Below are positions 1-7,813 of a stretch of 24,079 nt of DNA, in pieces. How positions within the stretch are numbered: position 1 is the stretch's first letter; every line of letters starts with the position of its first letter. The stretch is from CAZYWA01 sp964650975 [NCBI: uncultured bacterium]. GTDB taxonomy: Bacteria > JADJOY01. The notes below the pieces were generated by a model that had not been told where the DNA came from, made no database searches, and saw only the letters and a program-made list of their open reading frames with translations. The DNA lies in the NCBI GenBank assembly GCA_964650975.1, contig CAZYWA010000048.1, positions 1 to 24,079 on the forward strand, in the 5' to 3' direction. Position numbers and translations under genes: made by a program.

Positions 1-1
1 C

Positions 2-1015
2 TCCGGGCGCGGCACCGGTCTCGACGCGGTTCGCGCCAAGGTCGAGGGGCTGGGTGGATCGCTGGGGCTCTCGTTCACGCCCGGTCTCGGGTCGAGATTC
101 GAGCTGCGCCTGCCGCGCCCGGGAATGCGCGAAGGCATGCTGCGGGTGAACGCGGGAGGCGTGGCGTACGCGATTCCCACCCGCGCGATCGAGTCGGTGC
201 TCCGCCTCAATCCCCGCGAGCTGCGCTGGCTCGAGGAGCGCGCTTACGTCGCGGCCGGCGATCGGCCGCTGCCGGTGACGCCGCTCGACGTCGTCGCTCA
301 CCCCGGCGTTCCCGACCGCACGGTGCGGGTCGGCGCCCGGCCGCTGGGCGTGGTGCTCAACACCGGCTCGGCGCGCGCGGTGGTGGCCGTCGAGTCGGTC
401 GGCGCTCTCGACTTCGTGTCGATCGACCGCGCCACGCCGCTTCCCGAGCCGCGCGGGCACCTGCTCGGCGCGACGGTGGATGCGAACGGCAGTGCCGCGT
501 TCGTGATCGATCCGGCGGAGATCGTGGCGCGCGCGCGCCACGCCACCTGGCCCGACGGCGAGCCGGCGGACGTCGAGCTCGCCGAGGGAATCGCGCCGGA
601 CACCGCCAAGCACAACGGCGATCGGCACGTGGTGGTCGCGACGGCCGGGCCGTGGACCCGCGAGCTCTTGCGCAAGCTTCTCGAGGCGGCGGAGTACCGG
701 GTGTCGCTCGCCACCACCGCCGCCGAGCTGGAGCAGATTCTCGAGGGCCGCGGCGCCGCACTGCTGGTCTCCGAAGCGGTCGAGGACGACGGTTCCGGCT
801 TCGACGGGACCGGGCTCTTGCGCGCGGCGCGCACCTCGAGCGCCGAGCGCGCCATCCCGGTGGTGCTGCTCGGCGGCCCCCCCTCGGACGAAGCCCTGGA
901 CGGCGCGGACGGCACCTACGCCGCGATCTCCGTCAACGCCTTCCGCCCCCGCTTGCTGCTCGACACCGTCGGGCGTTTGCTGGGACGCTCTCGAACTCAA
1001 GTAGCGCGAACGTGA
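2..1015 (+). CDS. CheA-type hybrid histidine kinase, C-terminal part (ATPase end, CheW-like domain, degenerate receiver)
   Basis: The gene enters from the left edge already open, so the N-terminal Hpt, dimerisation and most of the ATPase domain are missing. The first visible residues, SGRGTGLDAVR, are the G2 box of a CheA HATPase domain. A CheW-like coupling domain follows (roughly bases 125-530), then an Ala/Glu-rich linker and a receiver-like domain (about 623-985). CheA phosphorylates response regulators downstream of methyl-accepting receptors, and the CheW-like domain docks it into the array. The receiver looks degenerate. Its first strand reads VVVATAG, with no acidic pair. The phosphoacceptor position reads LLVSE, Glu instead of Asp. 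The conserved Lys of strand 5 is absent (ISVNAFRP). It is probably a non-phosphorylatable pseudo-receiver. The next gene starts 16 bases downstream and encodes the likely output protein. Family assignment is confident; the pathway is inferred. Confidence 0.9.
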   Translation, partial: SGRGTGLDAVRAKVEGLGGSLGLSFTPGLGSRFELRLPRPGMREGMLRVNAGGVAYAIPTRAIESVLRLNPRELRWLEERAYVAAGDRPLPVTPLDVVAHPGVPDRTVRVGARPLGVVLNTGSARAVVAVESVGALDFVSIDRATPLPEPRGHLLGATVDANGSAAFVIDPAEIVARARHATWPDGEPADVELAEGIAPDTAKHNGDRHVVVATAGPWTRELLRKLLEAAEYRVSLATTAAELEQILEGRGAALLVSEAVEDDGSGFDGTGLLRAARTSSAERAIPVVLLGGPPSDEALDGADGTYAAISVNAFRPRLLLDTVGRLLGRSRTQVART

Positions 1016-1031
1016 AAACCCGGAGGAGTGG

Positions 1032-2858
1032 ATGACTCGCGTGCTGATCGCCGAAGACAGTCCCACCCAGGCCGAGCAACTCCGGTTCATCCTGGAAGCC
1101 GAGGGGTTCGTGGTCGAGCACGCTCCCGACGGAGAGCGCGCCTGGCAGATGTTCCAGGCCTCGGCCCAGCCCTACGACATGGTGCTGAGCGACGTGCTCA
1201 TGCCCGGCCTCACCGGCTACGAGCTCTGCCACGCCATCAAGGACCACCGCACCCGGCGCGCGACTCCGGTGATCCTGCTCACGGTGCTGCACGACGCCGG
1301 AGACATCATCCGCGGCCTCGAGTGCGGCGCCGACAACTTCATCACCAAGCCCTACGAGGGCACGTACCTGGTGCGGCGCATCCGCCACATCCTCACCAGC
1401 CACGTGATCCGCGACGAGCCGAGCCTCAAGGTGGGCATCGACATCGTGTTCATGGGCCGGCGCTTCACGATCTCGGCGCACAAGGAGCAGATCCTCGACT
1501 TCCTGGTGTCGACGTTCGAGGAGTTCGTGCGCGCCAAGCAGCGCGAGATGGAAACGCGGGTCGGCGAGGAGAAGCGCCGGCTCGTCGAGCTCGAGGCGCT
1601 CGCCGGGCAGCTTGAGACCGCCAACGCGCGGCTCGAACGGCTCGCCAGCCTCGATCCGCTGACCGAGCTCCTGAACCGGCGCGGGCTCGAGCGGGTGCTG
1701 TCGAGCGAGGTGAACCGGGCGCAGCGCAGCGGTGCGCCGCTGGTGGCGGCGCTGCTCGACTGCGACGACTTCAAGCGCGTCAACGACCGCCTCGGCCACG
1801 CGGTGGGCGACGTGGTGCTCACCGAGGTCGCGAAGCGGATCGAGGCCTCGCTGCGCCCGTCCGATCACGTCGCGCGGGTGGGCGGCGACGAGTTCCTGAT
1901 CCTGCTTCCCGAGACCCGCTGGAGCGAGGCGTTGAAGGTCGCCGAGCGCGTGCGCCTGGCCGTGTCCGAGGACCCGCTGGTGGTCTTCTCCGAGCCCATC
2001 CGTGTCACCGCGAGCCTGGGGGTCGCGCAGCTCGCCTACGAGACCTGCTCCACCGAGGAAGTGCTGACCCTCACGCGGCTCGCGATTCGCGACAGCAAGG
2101 TCTCCGGCAAGAACCGCGTCTCGACCACCGAGGTGTCGCGCGGCAACGGCAACGGCAGCCATTACACAGACGTGCGCGACCTGCTGCGCCAGGAAGACTG
2201 CTTCCGCGCCGTGTCGCAGCCGATCTTCAACCTCTCGGACGGCAGCCTCGCCGGTTACGAGTTCCTGACCCGCGGCCCCACCGGCCCGTTCGAGATGCCC
2301 ACCGATTTCTTCCGGGTGTGCCTCGAGAGCAACATCCTCACGATCGTCGACCTGCGCTGCCTCAAGACCTGCATCGCGGCCACCCGCATGCTCGATCGCA
2401 AGCTGCGCTTCCACGTGAATCTCTTTCCCTCGACGCTGCTCGACACGCCTCCCGAACGGCTGCTGACGCTCTTCCCCAAGACCGCCGATCGCTACGCGTT
2501 CTGCGTCGAGATCAGCGAGCAGCAGTTCATCAGCGACCCGGCCGTGCTGCGGCACCAGGTTCAGCAGTTCCGCGACGCCGGCATCCGGGTCGCGATGGAC
2601 GACGTGGGCTTCGGCCGCAGCTCGCTCGAGGCGCTGCTCTTGCTCGAGCCGGACGTGGTCAAGATCGACCCCAAGTACGTGACCGGAATCGCTCAGGACT
2701 CCAGCAAGGAGCGCTCGCTGCGCCGGTTGGTGAAAGCCGTCGACGCGCTGGGCGCCGAGCTGGTCGCCGAGGGCATCGAGCGCGAGGACGACCTGACGCT
2801 CCTCAAGAGCGTCGGCGTCCAGTTCGGCCAGGGCTTCCTCTGGGGCCGCCCGAGTTGA
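1032..2858 (+). CDS. Response regulator with GGDEF and EAL domains (c-di-GMP turnover)
   Basis: A 608-residue cytoplasmic protein that should make and/or degrade cyclic di-GMP under phosphorylation control. Residues 1-122 form an intact receiver (acidic E8/D9, phosphoacceptor D54, K106). Residues 125-205 hold a linker with a predicted coiled coil. The GGDEF domain spans about 206-365, with an exact GGDEF at 284-288 and an inhibitory RxxD site (R275, D278) exactly five residues before it. The EAL domain spans about 378-608. Its signature motif reads EFL (410-412), but the metal and catalytic ligands appear kept: E410, N463, E493, D523-D524, K544, E580, Q600. Both activities are therefore possible. 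The start ATG follows GGAGGAG at 1022-1028. Position right after the CheA hybrid suggests that kinase is its phosphodonor, as in WspE-WspR, although WspR lacks an EAL domain. Which activity dominates cannot be told from sequence. Confidence 0.95.
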   Translation: MTRVLIAEDSPTQAEQLRFILEAEGFVVEHAPDGERAWQMFQASAQPYDMVLSDVLMPGLTGYELCHAIKDHRTRRATPVILLTVLHDAGDIIRGLECGADNFITKPYEGTYLVRRIRHILTSHVIRDEPSLKVGIDIVFMGRRFTISAHKEQILDFLVSTFEEFVRAKQREMETRVGEEKRRLVELEALAGQLETANARLERLASLDPLTELLNRRGLERVLSSEVNRAQRSGAPLVAALLDCDDFKRVNDRLGHAVGDVVLTEVAKRIEASLRPSDHVARVGGDEFLILLPETRWSEALKVAERVRLAVSEDPLVVFSEPIRVTASLGVAQLAYETCSTEEVLTLTRLAIRDSKVSGKNRVSTTEVSRGNGNGSHYTDVRDLLRQEDCFRAVSQPIFNLSDGSLAGYEFLTRGPTGPFEMPTDFFRVCLESNILTIVDLRCLKTCIAATRMLDRKLRFHVNLFPSTLLDTPPERLLTLFPKTADRYAFCVEISEQQFISDPAVLRHQVQQFRDAGIRVAMDDVGFGRSSLEALLLLEPDVVKIDPKYVTGIAQDSSKERSLRRLVKAVDALGAELVAEGIEREDDLTLLKSVGVQFGQGFLWGRPS

Positions 2859-2870
2859 GCTGAATCTCCC

Positions 2871-2968
2871 GGGGGGCTTTTCAAGATCTCCCGCCCCGAA
2901 AAAAGTGCGATTTTTTCGGGGCCCACCCCCAAGTCGGCTCGCTATGCTCGCCGCGCGCCTGCGGCGCG
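2871..2968 (+). repeat. Three-hairpin structured repeat, copy A
   Basis: A roughly 100-base intergenic element between convergent genes, 12 bases after the GGDEF-EAL stop codon. It matches 23434-23536 in order and flanking sequence. Hairpin I starts GGGGGGCTT-TTC-AAG at 2871 but its 3' arm is imperfect here. Hairpin II is a perfect 12-bp stem, GCCCCGAAAAAA (2893-2904) with TTTTTTCGGGGC (2911-2922). Hairpin III pairs CGCGCC (2954-2959) with GGCGCG (2963-2968). The lower part of stem II and the flanks CCCACCCCC and CGGCTCGCT are shared with the other copy, while the upper stem differs by paired changes. It could serve as a bidirectional terminator here. Function is inferred; the repeat and stems are read directly. 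Confidence 0.8.
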
Positions 2969-3033
2969 ATGCTTCTGCGTCGACCCACCGCCGCAACGAG
3001 CCGGGGTCGCGCGCGCCAGCGGATGGCTTCTGA

Positions 3034-3696
3034 CTACGGCGCGCCGGGGCGGCCGGTCACCATGCCCAGCATCTGCTCGATCAGGAGCGGGTTGAAGTCG
3101 GGCAGCTGGAACGACTTGAGCAAGATCAGGATGTGGTAGTTGCCGATGAAGGCCCAGGCTGCGGCACGCTCGTCCACCTCGGGGGGGATCTCGCCGGCTT
3201 GCTTGCCGTCGGCGATCAGGGCCGCGATCGCGGCGTGGAGCTGCGAGAAGATCCGCTTGAAGAACTTGAGCGGCTCCTTCAACCCGTCGATCCCCTCGGT
3301 GGAGTTGGCGGCGACCTGGTAGAGGATCGCGGCGAACTCCGGGTGCGCGTCGAGGTGCTGGTAGTAGAAATGCGCGATCTTGCGCAGGGTCAGGAGCGGC
3401 GAGCCGCCCTCGCCCACGATCTCGGTGATGCGCTCGACGAAGAAAAGCGCCACCCGCTGGAAGACCTCGCGGAAGAGCTCCTCCTTGGTGTCGAAGTGCT
3501 TGTAGATGAGCGGCTCGGTCACGCCTAGCTCGGCGGCGATGCCGTTCACGGTGGCGTTGGCGTAGCCGGAACGCGCGAACTGGCGCGTGGCGCATTCGAG
3601 GATCGCCTCGCGGCGCTGGTCACGGCTCATGCGCGGCTTGACCGGGACGCGAAGAGTCGTGAGGCCGCCGTTCTTCGGATTCGTCTCTACTTTCAT
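3034..3696 (-). CDS. TetR/AcrR-family transcriptional regulator
   Basis: A 220-residue one-component repressor of the usual TetR length. The N-terminal helix-turn-helix lies at about residues 25-72 (REAILECATRQFARSGY, then GVTEPLIYKHFDTKEELF), a classic TetR DNA-binding signature. The remaining helices form the ligand-binding and dimerisation domain, whose ligand cannot be predicted. The first 20 or so residues are a poorly conserved extension. The ATG start is preceded by GGGAGGAACG, a good ribosome site. The start overlaps the stop of the upstream dciA-like gene by four bases (ATGA), so the two are probably translated as a coupled pair. Unlike many TetR regulators it has no divergent target gene next to it, so its regulon is unknown. 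Confidence 0.92.
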   Translation of the reverse strand: MKVETNPKNGGLTTLRVPVKPRMSRDQRREAILECATRQFARSGYANATVNGIAAELGVTEPLIYKHFDTKEELFREVFQRVALFFVERITEIVGEGGSPLLTLRKIAHFYYQHLDAHPEFAAILYQVAANSTEGIDGLKEPLKFFKRIFSQLHAAIAALIADGKQAGEIPPEVDERAAAWAFIGNYHILILLKSFQLPDFNPLLIEQMLGMVTGRPGAP

Positions 3697-4175
3697 CGTT
3701 CCTCCCTCCGTGCCAAACGCTCGACGAGGTCTCGGGCCGACGCGCGCAGCTCCGGATCCTGGATCGAATCGAGCGACGCCGCGAGGTGCCGCGTCGTGGC
3801 CGTCGCGATCGGCCGCCGAGGCGCGCGCGCCGCCGGTGGCGCAGGCGCGCGATCCCTCGACGCCACACCCTCGCCCCCCACCGCGAAACGCAGCCGCCGA
3901 GCCTGGATTCCGGCCGTCTCGCGAAGCGCCTGCAACACCTGGGCTTCGCGGAGACGCAGGTCCTGGCTGAAGACCGCGTGATCAACCTCGATCACCAGGG
4001 ACTCGTCGCGGATCGCCACCGGGCGGGCATGCGCCGCGGTCTCGGGTCCCACCGCGGCCGTCCACGCCCGCCGCAGCCTCAACAGCTGGCCGCCCGCCCC
4101 GAGCTCGCCTTGGCTCAAGAGCGCGCTCAGCACGTCGCCGATGGGTTGCGGCCGGGCCTTCCGTCGCTCGGACAT
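3693..4175 (-). CDS. dciA: DUF721 / DciA-like protein (putative replicative helicase loader)
   Basis: A 160-residue protein with a DUF721 domain at about residues 10-95: PIGDVLSALLSQ at the start, then LRLRRAWTAAVGPETAAHARPV and LVIEVDHAVFSQDLRLRE. Proteins of this family (DciA) load the DnaB replicative helicase in many bacteria that lack DnaC or DnaI. The C-terminal half is an Ala/Pro/Arg-rich linker ending in a charged helix, which is variable in the family. The ATG start has GGGAG six bases upstream. The gene overlaps the downstream tetR start by four bases. The helicase-loading role is transferred from the family; only the domain is seen here. Divergent sequence up to 4346 should hold its promoter, but no convincing box is visible. 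Confidence 0.8.
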   Translation of the reverse strand: MSERRKARPQPIGDVLSALLSQGELGAGGQLLRLRRAWTAAVGPETAAHARPVAIRDESLVIEVDHAVFSQDLRLREAQVLQALRETAGIQARRLRFAVGGEGVASRDRAPAPPAARAPRRPIATATTRHLAASLDSIQDPELRASARDLVERLARREER

Positions 4176-4345
4176 GATCGGCTCCCGCTTCAGCCCGCGG
4201 GTGAGGTGGGCCTCCCTCGCTGCCCTACCTGGAGCGTACCCCCCCGCCCTCCGCGGCTACAAGGCAATCGGGAATCGGTTTAGGATCGCCTCACCACGCG
4301 ACGGCACACTCTTTCTTGCGTTCGCCCGCGAACCAGGGGGGTTCG

Positions 4346-4729
4346 ATGCCACCGTCTTCGCGCTCTGGCCGCCCGGGCAGCGAATTCCACCGGACGATCG
4401 TGATGGTCGTGCTGGCCACTCTCTCGGCTGGCGGCGGGTGCGGCGGAGGCTCGGGAGGCGTGCCCACCGACGATTCGGTTCCTCCGCCGTCCACGGGTCA
4501 GCTTCTCTACGGTGGCGAGGGAAACCGCCTGCGCCGCTACGACGTCGACTCGATCGTCCACCCGCCGGTCGTCCAGGACGTGTTCATCGCCAGCTCGGAC
4601 GACGGCCTGGCCACGCCGCCGGGCGCCATCGTCCGGCCTCACCCCAAGGCCCTCGACATCAACGGCCAGCAGTGCCTCTACCCCGACGGCAGGTCGAGCG
4701 CGTGCACCGTCGGGTGCTGCACGGCATGA
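4346..4729 (+). pseudogene. N-terminal remnant of a probable exported (lipo)protein, shifted out of frame
   Basis: This frame encodes 127 residues: a basic N-terminus, a hydrophobic stretch (TIVMVVLATLSAGGG) and a Cys followed by a Gly/Ser linker. It looks like a lipoprotein signal with a poor lipobox (GGGC). The mature part, LLYGGEGNRLRRYDVDSI followed by DINGQQCLYPDG, resembles a beta-propeller-like family of secreted proteobacterial proteins as I remember it. Straight after LYPDG (about 4690) the frame loses sense and stops at 4727-4729. A different frame then continues with a different protein family. The ATG at 4346 is chosen because AGGGGGG lies at 4335-4341; an in-frame TTG at 4316 is less likely. 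I read this as a broken gene, though a very small lipoprotein cannot be excluded. Confidence 0.6.
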
Positions 4730-5295
4730 TCTTCACCGGCACCGCGACCCTCGCCGGGCTGCGCGGCTACGCGAGCGACACCGGCGAGCGGTTGCTACGG
4801 GTCGACCTCAACAACTTCGGCGCGACGTCGGGAGCGGTGGCTGTCGACGGCCGCCTGGTGCTCGGCTCGGGAGTCGGCGAGCGCAGCGAGGACCCCAGCA
4901 ATCCGGGAACGATCACGGCAGGGACGGCGTCGCCGATCCGCGCCTTCTGCATCGCCGGGAACGTCGGCTGCGCCGACGGCTGCTCGAGCGCGCAGGACAG
5001 CGACGGGGACGCCTGCGACGACTCCTGCCCGGATCTGGGCGTGGCCACGCGGATCGCCTCGATCTCGAGCGACCACGCCGCACCGGGCTCGGCGGTCACG
5101 ATCCACGGCGGCGGCTTCGGGCCGAAAGCACGCGTGTGGTTCGGACCCGTCGAAGCCAACGTCGAGGCGATCTCACCCACGAGCATCCGGGCCACGGTGC
5201 CGCAGATGTTCGGCACCGACGTCGCGTACCTGCGGGTGAGCAATCCGGAGGGATGCGGCTCGACCCAGAACGTGAGCTTTCAGCTCGCCCCGTGA
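4726..5295 (+). pseudogene. C-terminal remnant of a PQQ-propeller-like protein with an IPT/TIG domain
   Basis: This frame encodes a sensible C-terminal protein region without its own N-terminus or signal. Residues such as TLAGLRGYASDTGERLL and DGRLVLGSGVGERSEDP resemble blades of PQQ-type beta-propellers (polyvinyl-alcohol-dehydrogenase-like). A Cys-rich stretch with a DSDGDACDD segment follows, like a calcium-binding linker. An IPT/TIG immunoglobulin-like domain ends the protein (about 5046-5290, including PGSAVTIHGGGFG and VWFGPVEANV). The ATG at 4726 overlaps the stop of the preceding fragment, but coherent coding seems to begin slightly earlier. A deletion joining two genes, or a frameshift in one diverged gene, would both explain this. 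Its absent export signal argues against independent function. Confidence 0.6.
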
Positions 5296-5413
5296 CCGGC
5301 GCTGGATGTAACGATCCGCCTTCAGAATTCGATATGATCCGATTTCGTTTTTCGATGCAATCGGCCATCAGAAAACGTCACAACACGCCTTCAAGACCGC
5401 CGGTCCCACAGCT

Positions 5414-5440
5414 GTTTTTGCCGTAGTTCAGGCCAAAAAC
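5414..5440. terminator. Candidate bidirectional terminator hairpin
   Basis: GTTTTTGCC (5414-5422) and GGCCAAAAAC (5431-5440) form a stem with one bulged base around an 8-base loop. The element is in the 174-base AT-richer gap between the rightward pseudogene and the leftward HWE kinase, where a convergent terminator is expected. There is a T-run within the stem rather than after it, so intrinsic termination is plausible but not proven. Confidence 0.4.
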
Positions 5441-5469
5441 TGCTAAAATCCGGCCGGCGCGGCCGCCTT

Positions 5470-7719
5470 TCACGGCGCGCGCGCGCCGAGCGCCCTGCGG
5501 ATCGCCTGCTCCAGGTCGTAAAGCTCGATCGGCTTGGCCAGGCAGGTGACCTCGGCGAAGCGCGGGCTCAAGCGCGTGGCCTCGGCGTTGCCGCTCAGGA
5601 ACACCACGGTCTTGCCGCGCGCCAAGAGCGCGTCGGCGACCGGCTCGCTCGAGTGGCCGTCGAGGTTGACGTCGAGCACCGCCACGTCGATTCGCTGGTC
5701 GCGCACCAGCCGCATCGCCTCGTCGGTGGATTTGGCCGGTCCCACGATGGCGCAACCCAGGCGGCCGAACCAGCGGCCCAGCATGTTCGCCTGCAGCCGG
5801 TCGTCCTCCACGATCAGCACGTGCGCCCCCGCCAGCGAGATGCGCGACGCCTCCGGCGCCGGCGCCTCGGGCGCGGGCACCGTGGAGAGCAGCGGCTGCG
5901 CCGTGATCGGGATCTCGAGGGCGCAACCGAATCCCTCGCCCGCGAAGCTGAGCGAGGCGGTTCCGTTGAGCTGGCCCTCGATCAGCTCGCGGACCAGCTG
6001 CAACCCCATGCCGAAGCGGGACGGAGCGAAGGTTGCCGGGCCGCCTCGTTCTCGCCACGTGAGCTCGAGCCTCTCGGGCGCCAGGATCCGCCACGATACC
6101 TGAAGCTCTCCCGAGGGCTGGGTCAGGCAACCGTACTTGACCGAGTTGGTGCCCAGCTCGTGGAGCGTGAGGCACACCGGCAACGCGGCCTTGGCCGCGA
6201 GCCGGATCGGCCCGCCCTCGATCCGGATTCCGCCCCGGCTGATGCTCTCGAAGGGCGCCAGCACCAGCTTCACCGCCTCGCGGACGTCGACGCCCTCCCA
6301 CCGTCCGCGGGCGAGCGCCTCGTGGCTTTTCGCCATGGTGCCGAGCCGGCCGAGGAACGAGACCCGGAACTCCTCGAGCGACGTCGACGTGTCGAGCGTC
6401 TGGTCCGCGAGCGCCACCACCGTGGTGAGCGCGTTCTTGACGCGGTGGTCGAGCTCGGTGGTCATGAGCGCCTGGCGGGCCTCGCCGCGGCGCCGCTCCG
6501 CGACCTCCGCCTCGAGGCGCCGGTTGATGGTGCTGAGCTCGGCGGTGCGCTCGGCGACGCGCCGCTCGAGCAGCGCATGCGACTCCTCGAGCGCGTGCTG
6601 GGCACGCAGCCGGTAGGTGATGTCGGTCGAGATCCCGCACACCGCGTAGACCTCGCCGCTCGAGCGAAACAGCGGAAACTTGACGGATATGTACGAGTGG
6701 TCGCCGTCGTCCTGCGGCACGATCTCGTCGAACTCGAGCGCCGTGCGGGCGCGCGCCACCGCCAGATCGTTGAGCCTGATCGGCCCGGCGATCTCGGCGG
6801 GGAAGAGCTCGTGATCTGTGCGGCCGCGCACGTCCTCGTTCCTGACGTTGAAGATCTCCTCAAAGCGGCGGTTGACCAGCTGGTAACGCCCGTCGGGTGC
6901 CTTCACGTAGACCACCGCGGTGGTGTTGTCGACGATCGCCTGAAGCCTCGTCTCGCTCTCGACGAGCTCGTCGGCCATGCGCCTTTGCGCCGAGATGTCG
7001 ATGTGATCGCTCAGCCACATCCGACCCCACAGCGGATGGTCGACCCCGACCACTCGCACGTCGCACCAGATCGTCGCGCCGTCCTTGGAGCGGTTGGGGA
7101 TGTCCCCCGCCCAGTGCCCGTCTCGCTCGAGCTCGGAGAAGATGGCCCGCGCGCGTTCTTCCGGGCTCTGCCCGGAAGCGGCGTTGAGCACGCTCACGTG
7201 CCGCCCCACGAGCTCGCCCGGCTCGTAACCCAGCAGCCGGTCGAACGCGGGATTGGTGTAGACGAGCACGCCGTCCGAGCCGCGCACGAGGGTCACGCCG
7301 CTCGGCAGATTCGCGAGCACGTGCCGCTTCAGGTCGAGCGCCTCGAGCACCTGCTCCGCCTCCGCCAGATCGCGTCCCACCGCGATGAACCCACGCGGAC
7401 GGGACGCGGCGTCGAACCACGTGAACGTGGTCCAGTGGGCGCGGACGGTGCCGCCGCCGGCGCGCTCGAAGGCGGCGACCTCCACCCCGAGCGGCGCCTC
7501 CGGCGTGAGCGAGTCCGCCAGCCCCGCCAGCTCGGCGAAAAGCGGCTGCGGCAATGCTTCCGCCAGCGCTCGTCCCACGAGCTGGGCGGCGTCGCGTCCC
7601 ACGGCCGAGGCCAGCGCCGGGCTCACGAAGCCGATGCTGCGGTCTTCGCGCACTTGCAGCACCAGACGGTGCTCGGGATCGAGCAGGCCGGGCAACGGGG
7701 GCAGGAAGTCGTGCGGCAT
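5470..7719 (-). CDS. Multi-PAS HWE/HisKA_2-family histidine kinase with C-terminal receiver
   Basis: A 749-residue soluble sensor kinase with no transmembrane segment. Three PAS domains occupy about residues 15-120, 130-245 and 255-370. A coiled coil (375-415) leads into the kinase core. The phosphoacceptor lies in ELDHRVKNALTTV (H425). LHELGTNSVKYG (519-530) carries the N-box Asn, and W555-x-E557 gives the HWE signature; this class often controls general stress or light and redox responses. A complete receiver closes the protein (D639-D640, phosphoacceptor D683, K729). Reading could extend to an ATG at 7842, but the chosen ATG at 7719 gives a normal PAS start, avoids overlapping the divergent kinase gene, and has GGGGGA some 10 bases upstream. 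No dedicated partner gene is adjacent. The signal sensed by the PAS domains is unknown. Confidence 0.92.
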   Translation of the reverse strand: MPHDFLPPLPGLLDPEHRLVLQVREDRSIGFVSPALASAVGRDAAQLVGRALAEALPQPLFAELAGLADSLTPEAPLGVEVAAFERAGGGTVRAHWTTFTWFDAASRPRGFIAVGRDLAEAEQVLEALDLKRHVLANLPSGVTLVRGSDGVLVYTNPAFDRLLGYEPGELVGRHVSVLNAASGQSPEERARAIFSELERDGHWAGDIPNRSKDGATIWCDVRVVGVDHPLWGRMWLSDHIDISAQRRMADELVESETRLQAIVDNTTAVVYVKAPDGRYQLVNRRFEEIFNVRNEDVRGRTDHELFPAEIAGPIRLNDLAVARARTALEFDEIVPQDDGDHSYISVKFPLFRSSGEVYAVCGISTDITYRLRAQHALEESHALLERRVAERTAELSTINRRLEAEVAERRRGEARQALMTTELDHRVKNALTTVVALADQTLDTSTSLEEFRVSFLGRLGTMAKSHEALARGRWEGVDVREAVKLVLAPFESISRGGIRIEGGPIRLAAKAALPVCLTLHELGTNSVKYGCLTQPSGELQVSWRILAPERLELTWRERGGPATFAPSRFGMGLQLVRELIEGQLNGTASLSFAGEGFGCALEIPITAQPLLSTVPAPEAPAPEASRISLAGAHVLIVEDDRLQANMLGRWFGRLGCAIVGPAKSTDEAMRLVRDQRIDVAVLDVNLDGHSSEPVADALLARGKTVVFLSGNAEATRLSPRFAEVTCLAKPIELYDLEQAIRRALGARAP

Positions 7720-7813
7720 GCCGGCGATCTTCCCCCGGAACGCGCGGTGCGGCAACGGACCGAGAGAAAACCGTCGTGCGGACGCCGTGACCTGTGCTAT
7801 CCGACGCAGCGAA
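7720..7813. promoter_or_regulatory. Divergent intergenic region between two sensor kinase genes
   Basis: These 94 bases separate the leftward HWE kinase from the rightward membrane kinase and must hold the promoters of both units. I looked for -35/-10 and -24/-12 boxes on both strands and found no convincing match, so only the position supports this call. Confidence 0.3.

Noticed and set aside
933-2996. Long leftward open frame (687 codons) opposite the GGDEF-EAL gene
   Set aside because: It is an antisense shadow produced by GC-rich third codon positions. Its translation is low-complexity His/Ala/Leu/Arg and shows no domain, while the plus strand encodes a clear protein.
4301-4319. Sigma-54-like sequence GGCAC...TTGC upstream of the lipoprotein fragment
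   Set aside because: The GGCAC and TTGC elements are eight bases apart instead of five, so the GG-GC spacing is wrong.
5331-5340. TATGAT as a -10 box
   Set aside because: There is no rightward gene downstream and no matching -35 box; the AT-richer gap makes such a hexamer unremarkable.
7385-7813. N-terminal extension of the membrane histidine kinase back to 7385
   Set aside because: The extension would be antisense to the HWE kinase coding region and has low-complexity Ser/Ala/Arg sequence; the protein makes sense from 7814.
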